Of a stretch of DNA of 64,000 nucleotides, positions 18,537 through 27,492 are shown in pieces; positions within the stretch are counted from its first letter, which is position 1; each line of letters starts with the position of its first letter. The position numbers and the translations under genes are program-made. The DNA lies in NCBI RefSeq assembly GCF_007474535.1, contig NZ_VKNW01000011.1, positions 1 through 64,000 on the forward strand, written 5' to 3'. Below the pieces are notes generated by a model. That model saw only the letters and a list, made by a program, of their open reading frames with translations, ran no database searches and had not been told where the DNA came from. The DNA is from Chryseobacterium echinoideorum. Its GTDB lineage: Bacteria > Bacteroidota > Bacteroidia > Flavobacteriales > Weeksellaceae.

Positions 18537-19361
18537 ATGAAAAGAAACATTGAATTGGTTGTTATTTCGGATGTACATCTTGGAACTTACGGATGTAAGG
18601 CTAAAGAACTTTTGAAGTATCTGAACTCTATTCACCCCAAAACATTGGTTTTGAATGGTGATATTATTGATATTTGGCAGTTTAAAAAGTCTTACTTCCC
18701 TAAGCCTCATTTAAAAGTAATCAAAAAGATTCTTTCTTTTGCTACAAAAAACACCGATGTATACTATATTACCGGAAATCACGATGAAATATTCCGGAAA
18801 TTTACCGACTTCGAATTAGGTAAATTAAAAGTCTGCAACAAACTCTGCATGAATATTAATAACAAAAAGACATGGATTTTCCATGGTGATGTTTTTGATG
18901 CTTCCGTACAACATTCCAAATGGATTGCAAAACTAGGAGGTAAAGGATATGATCTTCTTATTATCATCAATAATCTGGTCAATTGGATTTTAGAGAAGGC
19001 AGGCAAGGAGAAATATTCATTTTCAAAAAAAATTAAAAACAACGTCAAAAAGGCGGTAAAATATATTGGAGATTTTGAACTGACTGCTTCAGAGCTTGCC
19101 ATTGATAATGAATATGATTATGTAATCTGCGGGCACATTCATCAGCCTCAAATGCGTGAAGTTAGTAATAAAAAAGGATCTTGCATTTATCTGAATTCCG
19201 GTGATTGGGTAGAAAATCTTTCCGCTCTGGAATATAATCATGAGGAGTGGAAAATCTTTTATTATGATGACCATAAAGACTCTCTGCAGGAAGATAATTC
19301 TGAAGAAATTTATGATATCAATCACTCTGATTTGATGAAACTTGTAACTCAATTTACTTAA
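18537..19361 (+). CDS. LpxH-like UDP-2,3-diacylglucosamine diphosphatase / metallophosphoesterase
   Basis: A 274-residue calcineurin-type phosphoesterase with the full metal-site series: SDVHLGTYG, LNGDIIDIW, TGNHDE, a middle FHGDVFD and GHIHQP. The order and the DIWQF spacing resemble LpxH, which cleaves UDP-diacylglucosamine in lipid A synthesis, though it is longer than the classic enzyme of about 240 residues. I chose ATG at 18537 over an upstream in-frame TTG. The next gene, a glycosyltransferase, starts one base after the stop, pointing to joint work on a membrane lipid or glycolipid. Confidence 0.75.
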   Translation: MKRNIELVVISDVHLGTYGCKAKELLKYLNSIHPKTLVLNGDIIDIWQFKKSYFPKPHLKVIKKILSFATKNTDVYYITGNHDEIFRKFTDFELGKLKVCNKLCMNINNKKTWIFHGDVFDASVQHSKWIAKLGGKGYDLLIIINNLVNWILEKAGKEKYSFSKKIKNNVKKAVKYIGDFELTASELAIDNEYDYVICGHIHQPQMREVSNKKGSCIYLNSGDWVENLSALEYNHEEWKIFYYDDHKDSLQEDNSEEIYDINHSDLMKLVTQFT

Positions 19362-19362
19362 G

Positions 19363-20334
19363 ATGAAAGTTCTTTACGCTTTTCAGGGAACAGGAAACGG
19401 GCATGTAGCAAGAGCACAGGAAATTATTCCGATTTTGAAAAAATACGCTTCTGTAGATACATTGATCAGCGGTCATCAATCACAGCTAAAAGCAGATTTT
19501 CCAATCAATTTTCAACATAAAGGAATTTCATTGTTATACAATAAGCGAGGCGGAATTTCATATAAAAAAATCCTGTTTGAAAATAATTTTTTAGAAGCTT
19601 TCAAAACTATAAAAGATATTGATCTCAGTAATTATGATCTGATTATCAATGATTATGAACCCATTACAGGTTGGGCTTGTAAACTTCAAAACCTGAATAT
19701 GATTGAGCTGAGCCATCAGGCTTCAATGAGCTTTATAGAAACTCCAAAACCTGAAAAAAAAGATTTATTTGGTGAAATGATTCTTAAATATTATGTACCA
19801 AGTAAGCGTAAAATAGGTTTTCACTTTGAAAATTATCATCCACAGATCAAAAAGCCTGTTATCAGACAGAAAATAAGAAATCTTAATCCGGATAAAAAAG
19901 GATTTTATGTAGTATATCTTCCAAGTTTTTCAGATGAAAATATCATTAAAGTTTTAAATGATATTCCTGTTGAATGGAAAGTTTTTTCAAAAAATACAAT
20001 GGCTCGTAAGAAAGCAAAAAATGTTGAAGTTTACCCTATTGATGAGGTTGAGTATTTAAAGCATTTTGAAACCTGTGAAGGGATTTTATGCAATGCCGGC
20101 TTTGAAACACCGGCAGAAGCATTGTTTATGAATAAAAAACTATTTGTAATTCCTATTCACAATCAGTACGAGCAGGAATGTAACGCAGCTGCTTTACATC
20201 AGATGGGAATTCCTAATTCTAAAATCCTTGACAAAAAACAAATCGAAAACTGGATTGATTCTGATCTGCATTTCAAAGTCGACTATCCTTATGATATTGA
20301 AGAAATTTTGCTGAAAGAAGTTTTACTGCTGTAA
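19363..20334 (+). CDS. GT28-like glycosyltransferase (MJ1255-type)
   Basis: 323 residues with the GT-B layout of the MurG/GT28 class. The N-terminal glycine loop FQGTGNGHVARAQEI begins the acceptor domain, and ILCNAGFETPAEALFMNKK is the donor-binding signature. It resembles the small family annotated as MJ1255/VC2487-type glycosyltransferases. No signal peptide or membrane helix is seen. It starts one base after the LpxH-like stop, so the two are translationally linked. Sugar donor and acceptor are unknown. Its last 12 bases overlap the end of a convergent acetyltransferase gene. Confidence 0.72.
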   Translation: MKVLYAFQGTGNGHVARAQEIIPILKKYASVDTLISGHQSQLKADFPINFQHKGISLLYNKRGGISYKKILFENNFLEAFKTIKDIDLSNYDLIINDYEPITGWACKLQNLNMIELSHQASMSFIETPKPEKKDLFGEMILKYYVPSKRKIGFHFENYHPQIKKPVIRQKIRNLNPDKKGFYVVYLPSFSDENIIKVLNDIPVEWKVFSKNTMARKKAKNVEVYPIDEVEYLKHFETCEGILCNAGFETPAEALFMNKKLFVIPIHNQYEQECNAAALHQMGIPNSKILDKKQIENWIDSDLHFKVDYPYDIEEILLKEVLLL

Positions 20335-20613
20335 AAATACATCTTCTACATCATTCATTCTTCTCATCACAGCTCTTGCATACGAACAATGCGGATATAC
20401 TTTCCAGTTGTTTTCACGCGAAAATTTAATGGCTTCCTCAACAAGAAACTTTCCCATTCCCCGACCTTCAAACTCTGGATGCACCAAAACAAAAGAAATA
20501 ATCAATTTATTATCGTTCGGGAAAATGGTATAGGTAAGTCTTCCCACTTCTTTTATTTCATTATTGAGTGTGATGACCCCGCCGTTTCCTGATTTATTAT
20601 TTTCGAATTTCAT
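20323..20613 (-). CDS. Small GNAT-family N-acetyltransferase (YidJ-like)
   Basis: A 96-residue minimal acetyltransferase of the GNAT_acetyltr_2 type (PF14542). HPEFEGRGMGKFLVEEAI is the acetyl-CoA loop (Q/R-x-x-G-x-G/A). VYPHCSYA is the usual C-terminal segment. The ATG at 20611-20613 gives MKFENNKSG; a longer frame reading adds 46 unrelated residues. The substrate is unknown. The 3' end overlaps the convergent glycosyltransferase gene by 12 bases. Confidence 0.78.
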   Translation of the reverse strand: MKFENNKSGNGGVITLNNEIKEVGRLTYTIFPNDNKLIISFVLVHPEFEGRGMGKFLVEEAIKFSRENNWKVYPHCSYARAVMRRMNDVEDVFLQQ

Positions 20614-20800
20614 AATCTTTATTTTAATTAAAATTAAAAATACAAAAACTGCACCGTGGAGGTTTGGCAGATGAAGTATCAACTTATTATCAACTGCAAA
20701 ACTCAAATGGGAGAGTGTTATTAATTTTGTCAGTAAAAAGAAAATCTTCAAAAAAACAGAATATTTTAAAAAGAAAATACAGAGTTTTCCGTTTAATTCT

Positions 20801-20808
20801 TAAATTTG
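20801..20808 (+). promoter_or_regulatory. -7 promoter box immediately before a lipoprotein ATG
   Basis: TAAATTTG matches TAnnTTTG, with only four bases before the ATG at 20813. Transcription would begin at about the start codon, so the mRNA may be leaderless. Confidence 0.45.
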
Positions 20809-20812
20809 ACTA

Positions 20813-21271
20813 ATGCGAAAGAATTTTTACCTTATAATTATATCATTTTGTCTTATGAGCTGTTATACGTATCAGGTTAAAAAACCGAACGATACGTCAA
20901 TTAATAATGATCAGGATCCAAAGGAAAGAGAAGCTCTTGCCATGCAAACAAAAAACAATACTGCTGAATCACAAAAGCTGAATTCGCAGCTAACTTCTGC
21001 TCCAGTAAATATTCAGGAAAAACTTGCTCCTAATAAAAATTTTAAAATTGACGTTGAGGGAAGGAAATATAAAATCATTGTTGACAGATGGGAGAATGAC
21101 AGTCTTGTTGCACATCCTGTTGGTAAACCAGATAGAATTCTGAAATTCCACAAGAATCAGATTGATGGAGAAAAAATTGCTGAAAAACGCTTTTCGCAAC
21201 CTATTGCTGATATTATTACAGTAACCGTCTATGCCGGAATTGGCGTTGCCATATGGTCTCTTCTGCAGTGA
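20813..21271 (+). CDS. Putative lipoprotein of unknown function
   Basis: 152 residues with a lipoprotein signal: MRKNFYLIIISFCLMSC, lipid-accepting Cys17. A polar, Gln/Asn-rich linker follows (about 20-65). A folded segment (FKIDVEGRKYKIIVDRW to RILKFHKNQIDGEKIAEKRF) looks like a small beta domain. The C-terminus is hydrophobic (ADIITVTVYAGIGVAIWSLL) and could be a membrane anchor. I do not recognise the family. It is a single gene between two divergent and convergent neighbours. Confidence 0.65.
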   Translation: MRKNFYLIIISFCLMSCYTYQVKKPNDTSINNDQDPKEREALAMQTKNNTAESQKLNSQLTSAPVNIQEKLAPNKNFKIDVEGRKYKIIVDRWENDSLVAHPVGKPDRILKFHKNQIDGEKIAEKRFSQPIADIITVTVYAGIGVAIWSLLQ

Positions 21272-21319
21272 TTTTTAGTTTGTCAGATTAAGTATAATTG
21301 ATTACAAATAAATTTAGAA

Positions 21320-22069
21320 TTAACTATCCTTTCCTGTATAATAATTATAGTCTTTGATAATAATCCCGATAAATTGTCTTTCTGTCATTTCTCTGGGATC
21401 TACTTCCAGCTTCAAAATGCTTTTAATTTTATCCGAAAGCCTCGAAATGACGTGTCTGTCATCAATTCTCACTGCTTTCAGATAATTGTCTTTAATGATT
21501 CTCATATCATTGTCGGTAAGTGCGATTACCTGAGGAAAAGTCGGAATATAATCTTCCTGAATATTTTCTAAAATCGTATGCGAAATATTGATTTGATTTT
21601 TCAAAGAAATAACGGCAGTTCCTGAAGCAATATCGCCCAATCTCTGGTTGTTTTTTGAGATAATCATTGAAACTAAGCCTACCAATCCTAATAATGTGGT
21701 ATCAATTAATCTGAAAACCCAGCGAATAAGATAATCTCCAAAACTTGCCTGATAGCCATCAATTTTTACAACACGGATTTTCATGACTTTTTTTCCGGGA
21801 GTCTGCCCTTCCATCAGGCTTTCAAAAACAATAGGATAGATAGAAGCAGGCAATGTCAAAACAATATAAACAGCACCTTGAGACCAGTCATCCATCCCAT
21901 CTAAAATATAGCCTAAGTTTAAAACGCTAAAAAAAAGATAAAAAATAATGATAAGGTAAGCAATCTTAATGACGCCATCAATCAGGTATGCCAATATTCT
22001 TTCCCCAATGCTTGATATAGTGAAATTAATATTTACATTTTGAGAAGTATTTATCGCAATTTGAGACAT
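21320..22069 (-). CDS. RDD family membrane protein
   Basis: 249 residues with an RDD domain: an N-terminal helix (ERILAYLIDGVIKIAYLIIIFYLF), a second helix pair (VYIVLTLPASIYPIVFESLM), the conserved GQTPGKKVMKIRVV loop, and FGDYLIRWVFRLIDTT. The C-terminal 85 residues are soluble. It lies divergently 26 bases from the SpoIIM-like gene. The RDD/SpoIIM/MoxR/DUF58 neighbourhood recurs in bacteria, which links it to that cluster. Molecular role unknown; some RDD proteins transport ions or compatible solutes. Confidence 0.82.
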   Translation of the reverse strand: MSQIAINTSQNVNINFTISSIGERILAYLIDGVIKIAYLIIIFYLFFSVLNLGYILDGMDDWSQGAVYIVLTLPASIYPIVFESLMEGQTPGKKVMKIRVVKIDGYQASFGDYLIRWVFRLIDTTLLGLVGLVSMIISKNNQRLGDIASGTAVISLKNQINISHTILENIQEDYIPTFPQVIALTDNDMRIIKDNYLKAVRIDDRHVISRLSDKIKSILKLEVDPREMTERQFIGIIIKDYNYYTGKDS

Positions 22070-22095
22070 ATTTTTTATTATTTTAGCCTTACAAT

Positions 22096-23079
22096 ATGAG
22101 AGAAGTTTATTTTATCAAACAAAATAAAGAAAAATGGTTGGGAATTGAGCAGGTTATTCAGGGGAAAATCAAAAAAAATCCTGATGATTTGTCATCTCTG
22201 TATATAAACCTTATTAATGACTTATCTTTTGCGCAGTCTTATTATCCTAAAAGCAATACAACGATTTATCTGAATCATTTGTCGTCACAGATTTTTCAGA
22301 AGATTTATAAAACGAAACGCATTGAAGAGAACAGACTTCTGTATTTTTTTAAAACCGAAGTTCCGATGATTGTCTTTGAATATAGAAGGTATTTGATGTA
22401 TTCCTTTATATTTTTCTTTTCCTTTATGCTGATTGGTGTGCTTTCGGCGAGTTACGATAAAGATTTTGTTAAGATCGTACTGAGTGAAGGATATGTGAAT
22501 ATGACGATTGAAAATATCAAAAACGGAAATCCCGTAGGTGTTTACCAGAGCGGATCGACGTGGGGAAGCACCATAGGAATTACCTTCAATAATATCATTG
22601 TTGGAGCCAAGCTGTATCTATACGGAATCTTTTTTGGCATCGGGACATTTTATGTATTAATGCAGAATTCTATTATGGTAGGAACCTTTCAGTATTTTTT
22701 CTACGAACATGGAGCTTTGGCAGACAGCGCAAGAGGAATATGGCTTCATGGGGCATTTGAGATTTTCAGCATGATTGTGGAAGGGATGTGTGGTTTGATT
22801 TTAGGCACCTCTATTTTGTTTCCCAAAACATTCTCACGATTCAATTCTTTCAAAAACGGATTCAAAAATTCATTCAAAATATTTTTAAGCACGATTCCTT
22901 TTACAATATGTGCCGGAATTATTGAAGGTTATGTAACGAGACATGCTTTAGATATGCCTTTAGTTTTAAATCTCATCATTATTTTTGGCTGTTTGGGAAC
23001 CATCAGTTTTTATTATTTTTTTTACCCAAAAATCGTAAACCAGAGAATTAAAAAACAAATTCACAATGCAATTATATAA
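22096..23079 (+). CDS. SpoIIM/DUF95 (stage II sporulation protein M-like) membrane protein
   Basis: 327 residues. A soluble N-terminal helical region (about 1-100) precedes about six membrane helices, beginning with YLMYSFIFFFSFMLIGVLSA. The central segment KNGNPVGVYQSGSTWGSTIGITFNNIIVGAKL and HGAFEIFSMIVEG are typical of the SpoIIM/DUF95 family, whose helices resemble transporter cores. There is no sporulation in this lineage; the homolog belongs to the MoxR-linked cluster. It overlaps the next gene by 14 bases, so they are cotranslated. Confidence 0.85.
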   Translation: MREVYFIKQNKEKWLGIEQVIQGKIKKNPDDLSSLYINLINDLSFAQSYYPKSNTTIYLNHLSSQIFQKIYKTKRIEENRLLYFFKTEVPMIVFEYRRYLMYSFIFFFSFMLIGVLSASYDKDFVKIVLSEGYVNMTIENIKNGNPVGVYQSGSTWGSTIGITFNNIIVGAKLYLYGIFFGIGTFYVLMQNSIMVGTFQYFFYEHGALADSARGIWLHGAFEIFSMIVEGMCGLILGTSILFPKTFSRFNSFKNGFKNSFKIFLSTIPFTICAGIIEGYVTRHALDMPLVLNLIIIFGCLGTISFYYFFYPKIVNQRIKKQIHNAII

Positions 23080-24025
23080 AAAAAGGGATTTCGGAGCCTT
23101 TATCAGTGATACATTTACATTTTTTAAACTTTATGGAAGAAATTATTATAAAAATTATCTTCTGCTCAATGGACTTTTGCTGATTCTTCTTGTTGTACTT
23201 TTTATATTCGGTTACAAAGAACTGTTCATGCAGGCTTTCGGATCTAATATCGGCGGGCAGAGTTATTATTTTGAAAATTATTTTCAGGAAAATATAGGAA
23301 TGTTTATCACGACTGGTATTCTTACATTCATACTTTTTATGGCATTAATGATTGTGAATTACCTGTATCCCGTTTTCTACATGAAAAAACTGAATGAAGG
23401 AAAACAAAAGATCAAAGCAGATGATATCATGTCAGAATTTAAATCGAATGCAGGAAAAATAGGAAAATTAATATTGGGTTTGGTTTTTATTGTTGCTCCA
23501 TTAGCTGTTATCGTTTTAGGAATTTCTTATGCAATGATATTAATTGTCATAGGTTTTTTTATTCTGTTTCTGGTTGCTCCCGTTGTGGTAAATATTGTCA
23601 ATTTTTTGATGTTTGATTATTTTAACAGTTCAAGAGGTTTTTTCGCAAGTTTAAGCTATTGCATTCGTTCGCAGTTTTCTTATCCGAGTGCAAGAGAAGG
23701 TTCTCCATTCTGGAAGTATTGGGGAGCAACATTGGTTATTTACATCATCATTTATGTAATTACCCTAATTTTTACTATGATACCCATGATTCTTTTTATG
23801 ATTAAAATTACGACTTCTGCACCCGATGGAAATTTTGAGCAAAATCCTTTTGCTGGCGGATTTGGAGTTATTTTATTTGTTACTTATGGTGTGTCATTAC
23901 TTTTCTCATTTATTCTTTCTCATTTAATGTACGTAAATTCCGGACTGATGTATTTTGACAGCCGCAGAGATCTGCATCAGCAGCTTGATTTGCAGGAAAT
24001 TGAAACTATTGGCGTTAATGAATAA
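23066..24025 (+). CDS. Multi-pass membrane protein of the MoxR cluster
   Basis: 319 residues with about six to seven membrane helices (for example NYLLLNGLLLILLVVLFIF, IGMFITTGILTFILFMALMI, TLVIYIIIYVITLIFTMI). Between them lies a soluble loop with KQKIKADDIMSEFKSNAGKIG. It resembles glycerophosphoryl diester phosphodiesterase membrane-domain or DUF4013-like proteins, but no catalytic motif is visible, so I assign no activity. It overlaps its neighbours on both sides (14 and 8 bases), placing it firmly in the operon. Confidence 0.65.
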   Translation: MQLYKKRDFGAFISDTFTFFKLYGRNYYKNYLLLNGLLLILLVVLFIFGYKELFMQAFGSNIGGQSYYFENYFQENIGMFITTGILTFILFMALMIVNYLYPVFYMKKLNEGKQKIKADDIMSEFKSNAGKIGKLILGLVFIVAPLAVIVLGISYAMILIVIGFFILFLVAPVVVNIVNFLMFDYFNSSRGFFASLSYCIRSQFSYPSAREGSPFWKYWGATLVIYIIIYVITLIFTMIPMILFMIKITTSAPDGNFEQNPFAGGFGVILFVTYGVSLLFSFILSHLMYVNSGLMYFDSRRDLHQQLDLQEIETIGVNE

Positions 24026-24815
24026 GTTTTTTTTCTTACTGATCGTTTTTCTGAATCTTGGTCTTGTAAAAGCTCAGGAAGATTATACAGAAGAATATAC
24101 CGAAGAAATTGTTGTAGATTCTGCGGTAACTTCGCATTATAGAAATATGTATGTTGCAGATTCTGTGTTGAAGACCAATCCTGTTACCGAGAATAATGTT
24201 TTTCAGAAAAAATTTAAAGAAAAATTAGGTTCCAGATATCAGGAAAAAGATTTCGATTATACGACTTCCAAGCCAAGAGAATCTTTTTTTGAAAAATTAC
24301 AGCGGAAAATTGCTGAGCTCATCAGAAGCATTTTTGGAGAGACAAGTATAGAGACATCTTCACAGATTACCGCAGTTATTATCCGTCTTTTTGCGATTGT
24401 TTTGGTAGGATTTCTTTTGTATTTTTTAGTTAAATTTTTAATAAGGCATAACGGAAATCTGTTTTTTGGTAAAAAGAACAGAAAAGTAGAAATTAACGAA
24501 GAAGAGCTTTATGAGAATATTCACGAAATAAATTTCTCTCAAAGTATCGCCGTTTTTGAAAACGATAGAGATTACCGTTCGGCGGTAAGATACCAGTTTT
24601 TATTCATCCTCAAAAAGCTGAGTGATAAAAAACTGATCCAATGGAATCCCGAAAAAACCAACAAAGATTATGTTGCAGAATTGAAAACCGGAAATCTTAA
24701 AAATGACTTTGATGAGCTTTCTTATATTTTCGATTATGTGTGGTACGGAGAATTCAGCATTGATGAGGAGCATTATGCAAAATTCAAAAAACAGTTTCAA
24801 AATTTTAATGCCTAA
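24018..24815 (+). CDS. DUF4129 domain membrane protein
   Basis: 265 residues from the ATG at 24018. A signal peptide (MNKFFFLLIVFLNLGLVKAQ) leads to an acidic periplasmic region (EDYTEEYTEE) of about 110 residues. One membrane helix follows (AVIIRLFAIVLVGFLLYFLVKFL). The cytoplasmic DUF4129 domain carries DYRSAVRYQFLFILKKLSDK and NKDYVAEL, with YVWYGEFSIDEEHY near the end. DUF4129 often accompanies transglutaminase-like and MoxR/DUF58 genes. The gene overlaps the upstream one by 8 bases and is followed by a DUF4350 gene after 6. Confidence 0.78.
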   Translation: MNKFFFLLIVFLNLGLVKAQEDYTEEYTEEIVVDSAVTSHYRNMYVADSVLKTNPVTENNVFQKKFKEKLGSRYQEKDFDYTTSKPRESFFEKLQRKIAELIRSIFGETSIETSSQITAVIIRLFAIVLVGFLLYFLVKFLIRHNGNLFFGKKNRKVEINEEELYENIHEINFSQSIAVFENDRDYRSAVRYQFLFILKKLSDKKLIQWNPEKTNKDYVAELKTGNLKNDFDELSYIFDYVWYGEFSIDEEHYAKFKKQFQNFNA

Positions 24816-24821
24816 TTCAGG

Positions 24822-25988
24822 ATGAACAGAACTTTCAAAATATATGCTGTAATTTTCATCATTATCATGGTGATTCTGGCGTTGTTTGAATTGAACAAGA
24901 AGGAAGTGGTAGACTGGCGGAAAAATTTTGATGTCAATAAAAAATCACCTTTCGGACTGTTTGTTTTCAATCAGGAGTCCAAAGATTTGTTTAAAAATAA
25001 ACTCACAAAAGTAGATCTTTCCCCCTATAATTATTACTCGCAAAACAATCCTGCAAAAGATAAAAAACACAATATCTTAATTATAGAAAGTGAAATTGAT
25101 GCAGAATCTTGGTATAAAATTTTGGAACAGGCAGAGAAAGGATCTAACGTGATGGTTATTGCTGGCAGAATTCCAAAAAAAATTTCAGATTCTATCGGTT
25201 TTTATATGTCGCAAATTTCTTTTGAAGAGAAAAACGTATTGAAACTCACAGATAGAAAATACATAGATGATTCTATAAAACTGGATAAGTTTCCTTCAGG
25301 AAAAGGCTTTTCTTATATTAAGCCTAAAGTGCAGGTTTTAGGAAAAACAGTTGAGGACGAAAATGATGATCAGGCTAATTTTATTAAAGCTCCTTTTGGA
25401 AAAGGTCATATTTTTGTTCACAGTGAGCCGCTTTTTATTACCAATTATTATCTTTTAAAGCCACAAAATTTAAAATACGCAGAAAATATTTTTTCTTATC
25501 TGGATGAAAATGAAACTTTATGGTTTACGGAAGCCAATACCAAAGAATCAACTTGGTCATTACGATTCATTTTATCAAACCCGTCTCTTAAATATGCTTG
25601 GTGGGTATTCTTAGGAGGTATGGTTTTATTTATATTTTTCAATGCGAAACGAAAACAGCGCATCGTTCCTGTTATTGAACCTCTTAAAAACACTTCGGCT
25701 GATTTTGTAAAAAGTATAGGAAATCTCTATCTTCAGGAAGGTGATTTTCATGATATGATGGCAAAAAAAGTACAGTATTTTCTAAATAAGGTAAGGATTG
25801 ATCTTTTGATAGATACTCAGAATCTGGATGCTGATTTTGCGAAAAAACTTCAGCTGAAAACAGGGAAACCAGTGGAGATGATTGAGGAAGCGGTTGCTTT
25901 AATGAAAAAAGCAGAGAATCCTTATGCAAGTGTGATGAAAGAGGATTTGGCAAAAATGAATAGTCTTTTGGATGCGATTTTAAAATAA
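24822..25988 (+). CDS. DUF4350 domain membrane protein
   Basis: 388 residues. An N-terminal helix (IYAVIFIIIMVILALFEL) is followed by a periplasmic Rossmann-like DUF4350 domain (about 40-235). A second helix (YAWWVFLGGMVLFIFFNAKR) precedes a cytoplasmic helical tail of about 120 residues. The topology therefore matches its DUF4129 neighbour in having a large domain outside and a regulatory-looking domain inside. It lies in the same operon just upstream of moxR. Function unknown; context suggests a membrane platform for the MoxR chaperone. Confidence 0.75.
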   Translation: MNRTFKIYAVIFIIIMVILALFELNKKEVVDWRKNFDVNKKSPFGLFVFNQESKDLFKNKLTKVDLSPYNYYSQNNPAKDKKHNILIIESEIDAESWYKILEQAEKGSNVMVIAGRIPKKISDSIGFYMSQISFEEKNVLKLTDRKYIDDSIKLDKFPSGKGFSYIKPKVQVLGKTVEDENDDQANFIKAPFGKGHIFVHSEPLFITNYYLLKPQNLKYAENIFSYLDENETLWFTEANTKESTWSLRFILSNPSLKYAWWVFLGGMVLFIFFNAKRKQRIVPVIEPLKNTSADFVKSIGNLYLQEGDFHDMMAKKVQYFLNKVRIDLLIDTQNLDADFAKKLQLKTGKPVEMIEEAVALMKKAENPYASVMKEDLAKMNSLLDAILK

Positions 25989-26022
25989 AGGTTTTATTCA
26001 AACAATTAAAAAACAAAACAAT

Positions 26023-27060
26023 ATGGAAGATAACAACGAAAATTCAGAATATCAACCTTCTGGAAATTTAGATATACAACAAGAAGAGCAAGAGCAATTT
26101 CAGTCAAGAATTGATATGATTGAGCTTCGTGAAAATTTAGATAAAGTAAAAACAGAAATCGCAAAAGTAATTGTCGGACAGGAAAAAATGGTCGAACATC
26201 TTTTGGCGGCATTGCTTTCTAACGGTCATGTTCTGATAGAAGGAGTTCCGGGAGTTGCGAAAACAATTACGGCAAAGCTACTGGCAAAAACTATTGATGT
26301 AGATTTCAGCAGGATACAGTTTACGCCAGATCTTATGCCTTCTGATATTTTGGGAACATCAGTTTTCAGCATGAAGAATTCTGAATTTGAGTTTAAAAAA
26401 GGACCCATCTTTTCAAGCTTTATTTTGATTGATGAAATCAACCGTTCTCCGGCAAAAACGCAGGCGGCTTTGTTTGAAGTAATGGAAGAAAAGCAGATTA
26501 CCATAGACGGAAAACGCTATGAAATGGAAGAACCGTTTCTTGTGATAGCAACCCAAAACCCAATTGAGCATGAAGGAACGTACAGACTTCCTGAAGCTCA
26601 GCTTGACCGATTTTTATTTAAGATCAATGTAGGGTATCCTAATCTGGAACAGGAAATCTCAATCATCAAAAACCAGCACGATAACAGACTGGAAGATAAA
26701 ACGGAAGCTGTAAACAAAGTTATTACTGCACAACAGCTCAATACTTATCAGAAGTTGGTGAAGGAAATTATTGTTGAATCTCAACTTATAGAATATATTG
26801 CAAAGATCATCATCAATACAAGAGAAAACCAATTTTTATATTTAGGAGCTTCACCTAGAGCGAGTTTGGCATTATTAACGGCTTCAAAAGCATTTGCCGC
26901 ATTAAGAGGAAGAGACTTTGTAACTCCCGAAGACATTAAGGAAGCAAGTTATGCTGTTTTACGACACAGAGTCATCGTTTCTCCGGAAAGAGAAATGGAG
27001 GGATTAACTGCAGACGAGATTATCAGACAGATTCTGGAAGGTATAGAAATTCCTAGATAG
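26023..27060 (+). CDS. MoxR family AAA+ ATPase
   Basis: MoxR proteins are chaperone-like AAA+ ATPases that activate or insert cofactors into partner proteins, usually with VWA or DUF58 partners. The 345-residue protein has Walker A GVPGVAKT at residues 74-81, Walker B FILIDE at 133-138, NRSPAKTQAALFEVMEE, sensor 1 ATQNPIEHEGTY and the arginine-finger region LPEAQLDRFLFK. The first 30 residues are acidic and poorly conserved-looking. It is in the same orientation as the DUF58 gene, but a four-helix-bundle gene stands between them. Confidence 0.92.
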   Translation: MEDNNENSEYQPSGNLDIQQEEQEQFQSRIDMIELRENLDKVKTEIAKVIVGQEKMVEHLLAALLSNGHVLIEGVPGVAKTITAKLLAKTIDVDFSRIQFTPDLMPSDILGTSVFSMKNSEFEFKKGPIFSSFILIDEINRSPAKTQAALFEVMEEKQITIDGKRYEMEEPFLVIATQNPIEHEGTYRLPEAQLDRFLFKINVGYPNLEQEISIIKNQHDNRLEDKTEAVNKVITAQQLNTYQKLVKEIIVESQLIEYIAKIIINTRENQFLYLGASPRASLALLTASKAFAALRGRDFVTPEDIKEASYAVLRHRVIVSPEREMEGLTADEIIRQILEGIEIPR

Positions 27061-27104
27061 GTTGAAAGTATTAGGTAAACGATTATAGTTGTAAGTTTTT
27101 CAAC

Positions 27105-27428
27105 ATGGCACATTTTAAAGAACTTTTAGTTTGGCAGAAGTCTATAAATTTTGTTACAGAAGTTTATAAAGAAACTGAATCTTTTCCTAAAACTGAAGTA
27201 TATGGTTTAATATCTCAAATTAGAAGAGCTGTAGTTTCGATTCCTTCCAATATTTCTGAGGGAAATTCCAGAAGAAGTGTACCTGATTATTTAAAGTTTT
27301 TAAGAATCTCTAGAGGAAGTTGTGCAGAAGTTGAAACGCAATTAATTATATCAAAAAATCTCGGCTTTTTAAATGAGAAAAACTATTTGAAATTGAATCA
27401 AGATATTATTGAAATTTCAAAATCTTAA
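27105..27428 (+). CDS. Four helix bundle protein (S23/IVS family), C-terminus truncated
   Basis: 107 residues of the family first seen in 23S rRNA intervening sequences: FKELLVWQKSINFVTEVYKET, YGLISQIRRAVVSIPSNISEG, RISRGSCAEVETQL. Such genes occur at scattered chromosomal sites in Bacteroidota; their function is unclear. It sits between moxR and DUF58, which are normally adjacent. The end looks frameshifted: adding one A to the A run at 27419-27422 would extend the protein with ILNGLINSLKQ, the usual family C-terminus, to a TAA at 27455-27457. Confidence 0.8.
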   Translation: MAHFKELLVWQKSINFVTEVYKETESFPKTEVYGLISQIRRAVVSIPSNISEGNSRRSVPDYLKFLRISRGSCAEVETQLIISKNLGFLNEKNYLKLNQDIIEISKS

Positions 27429-27492
27429 ATGGTCTTATTAATTCCTTAAAGCAATAAACAAACCTGACTCCTAAAATCTAAAGTCTACAACC

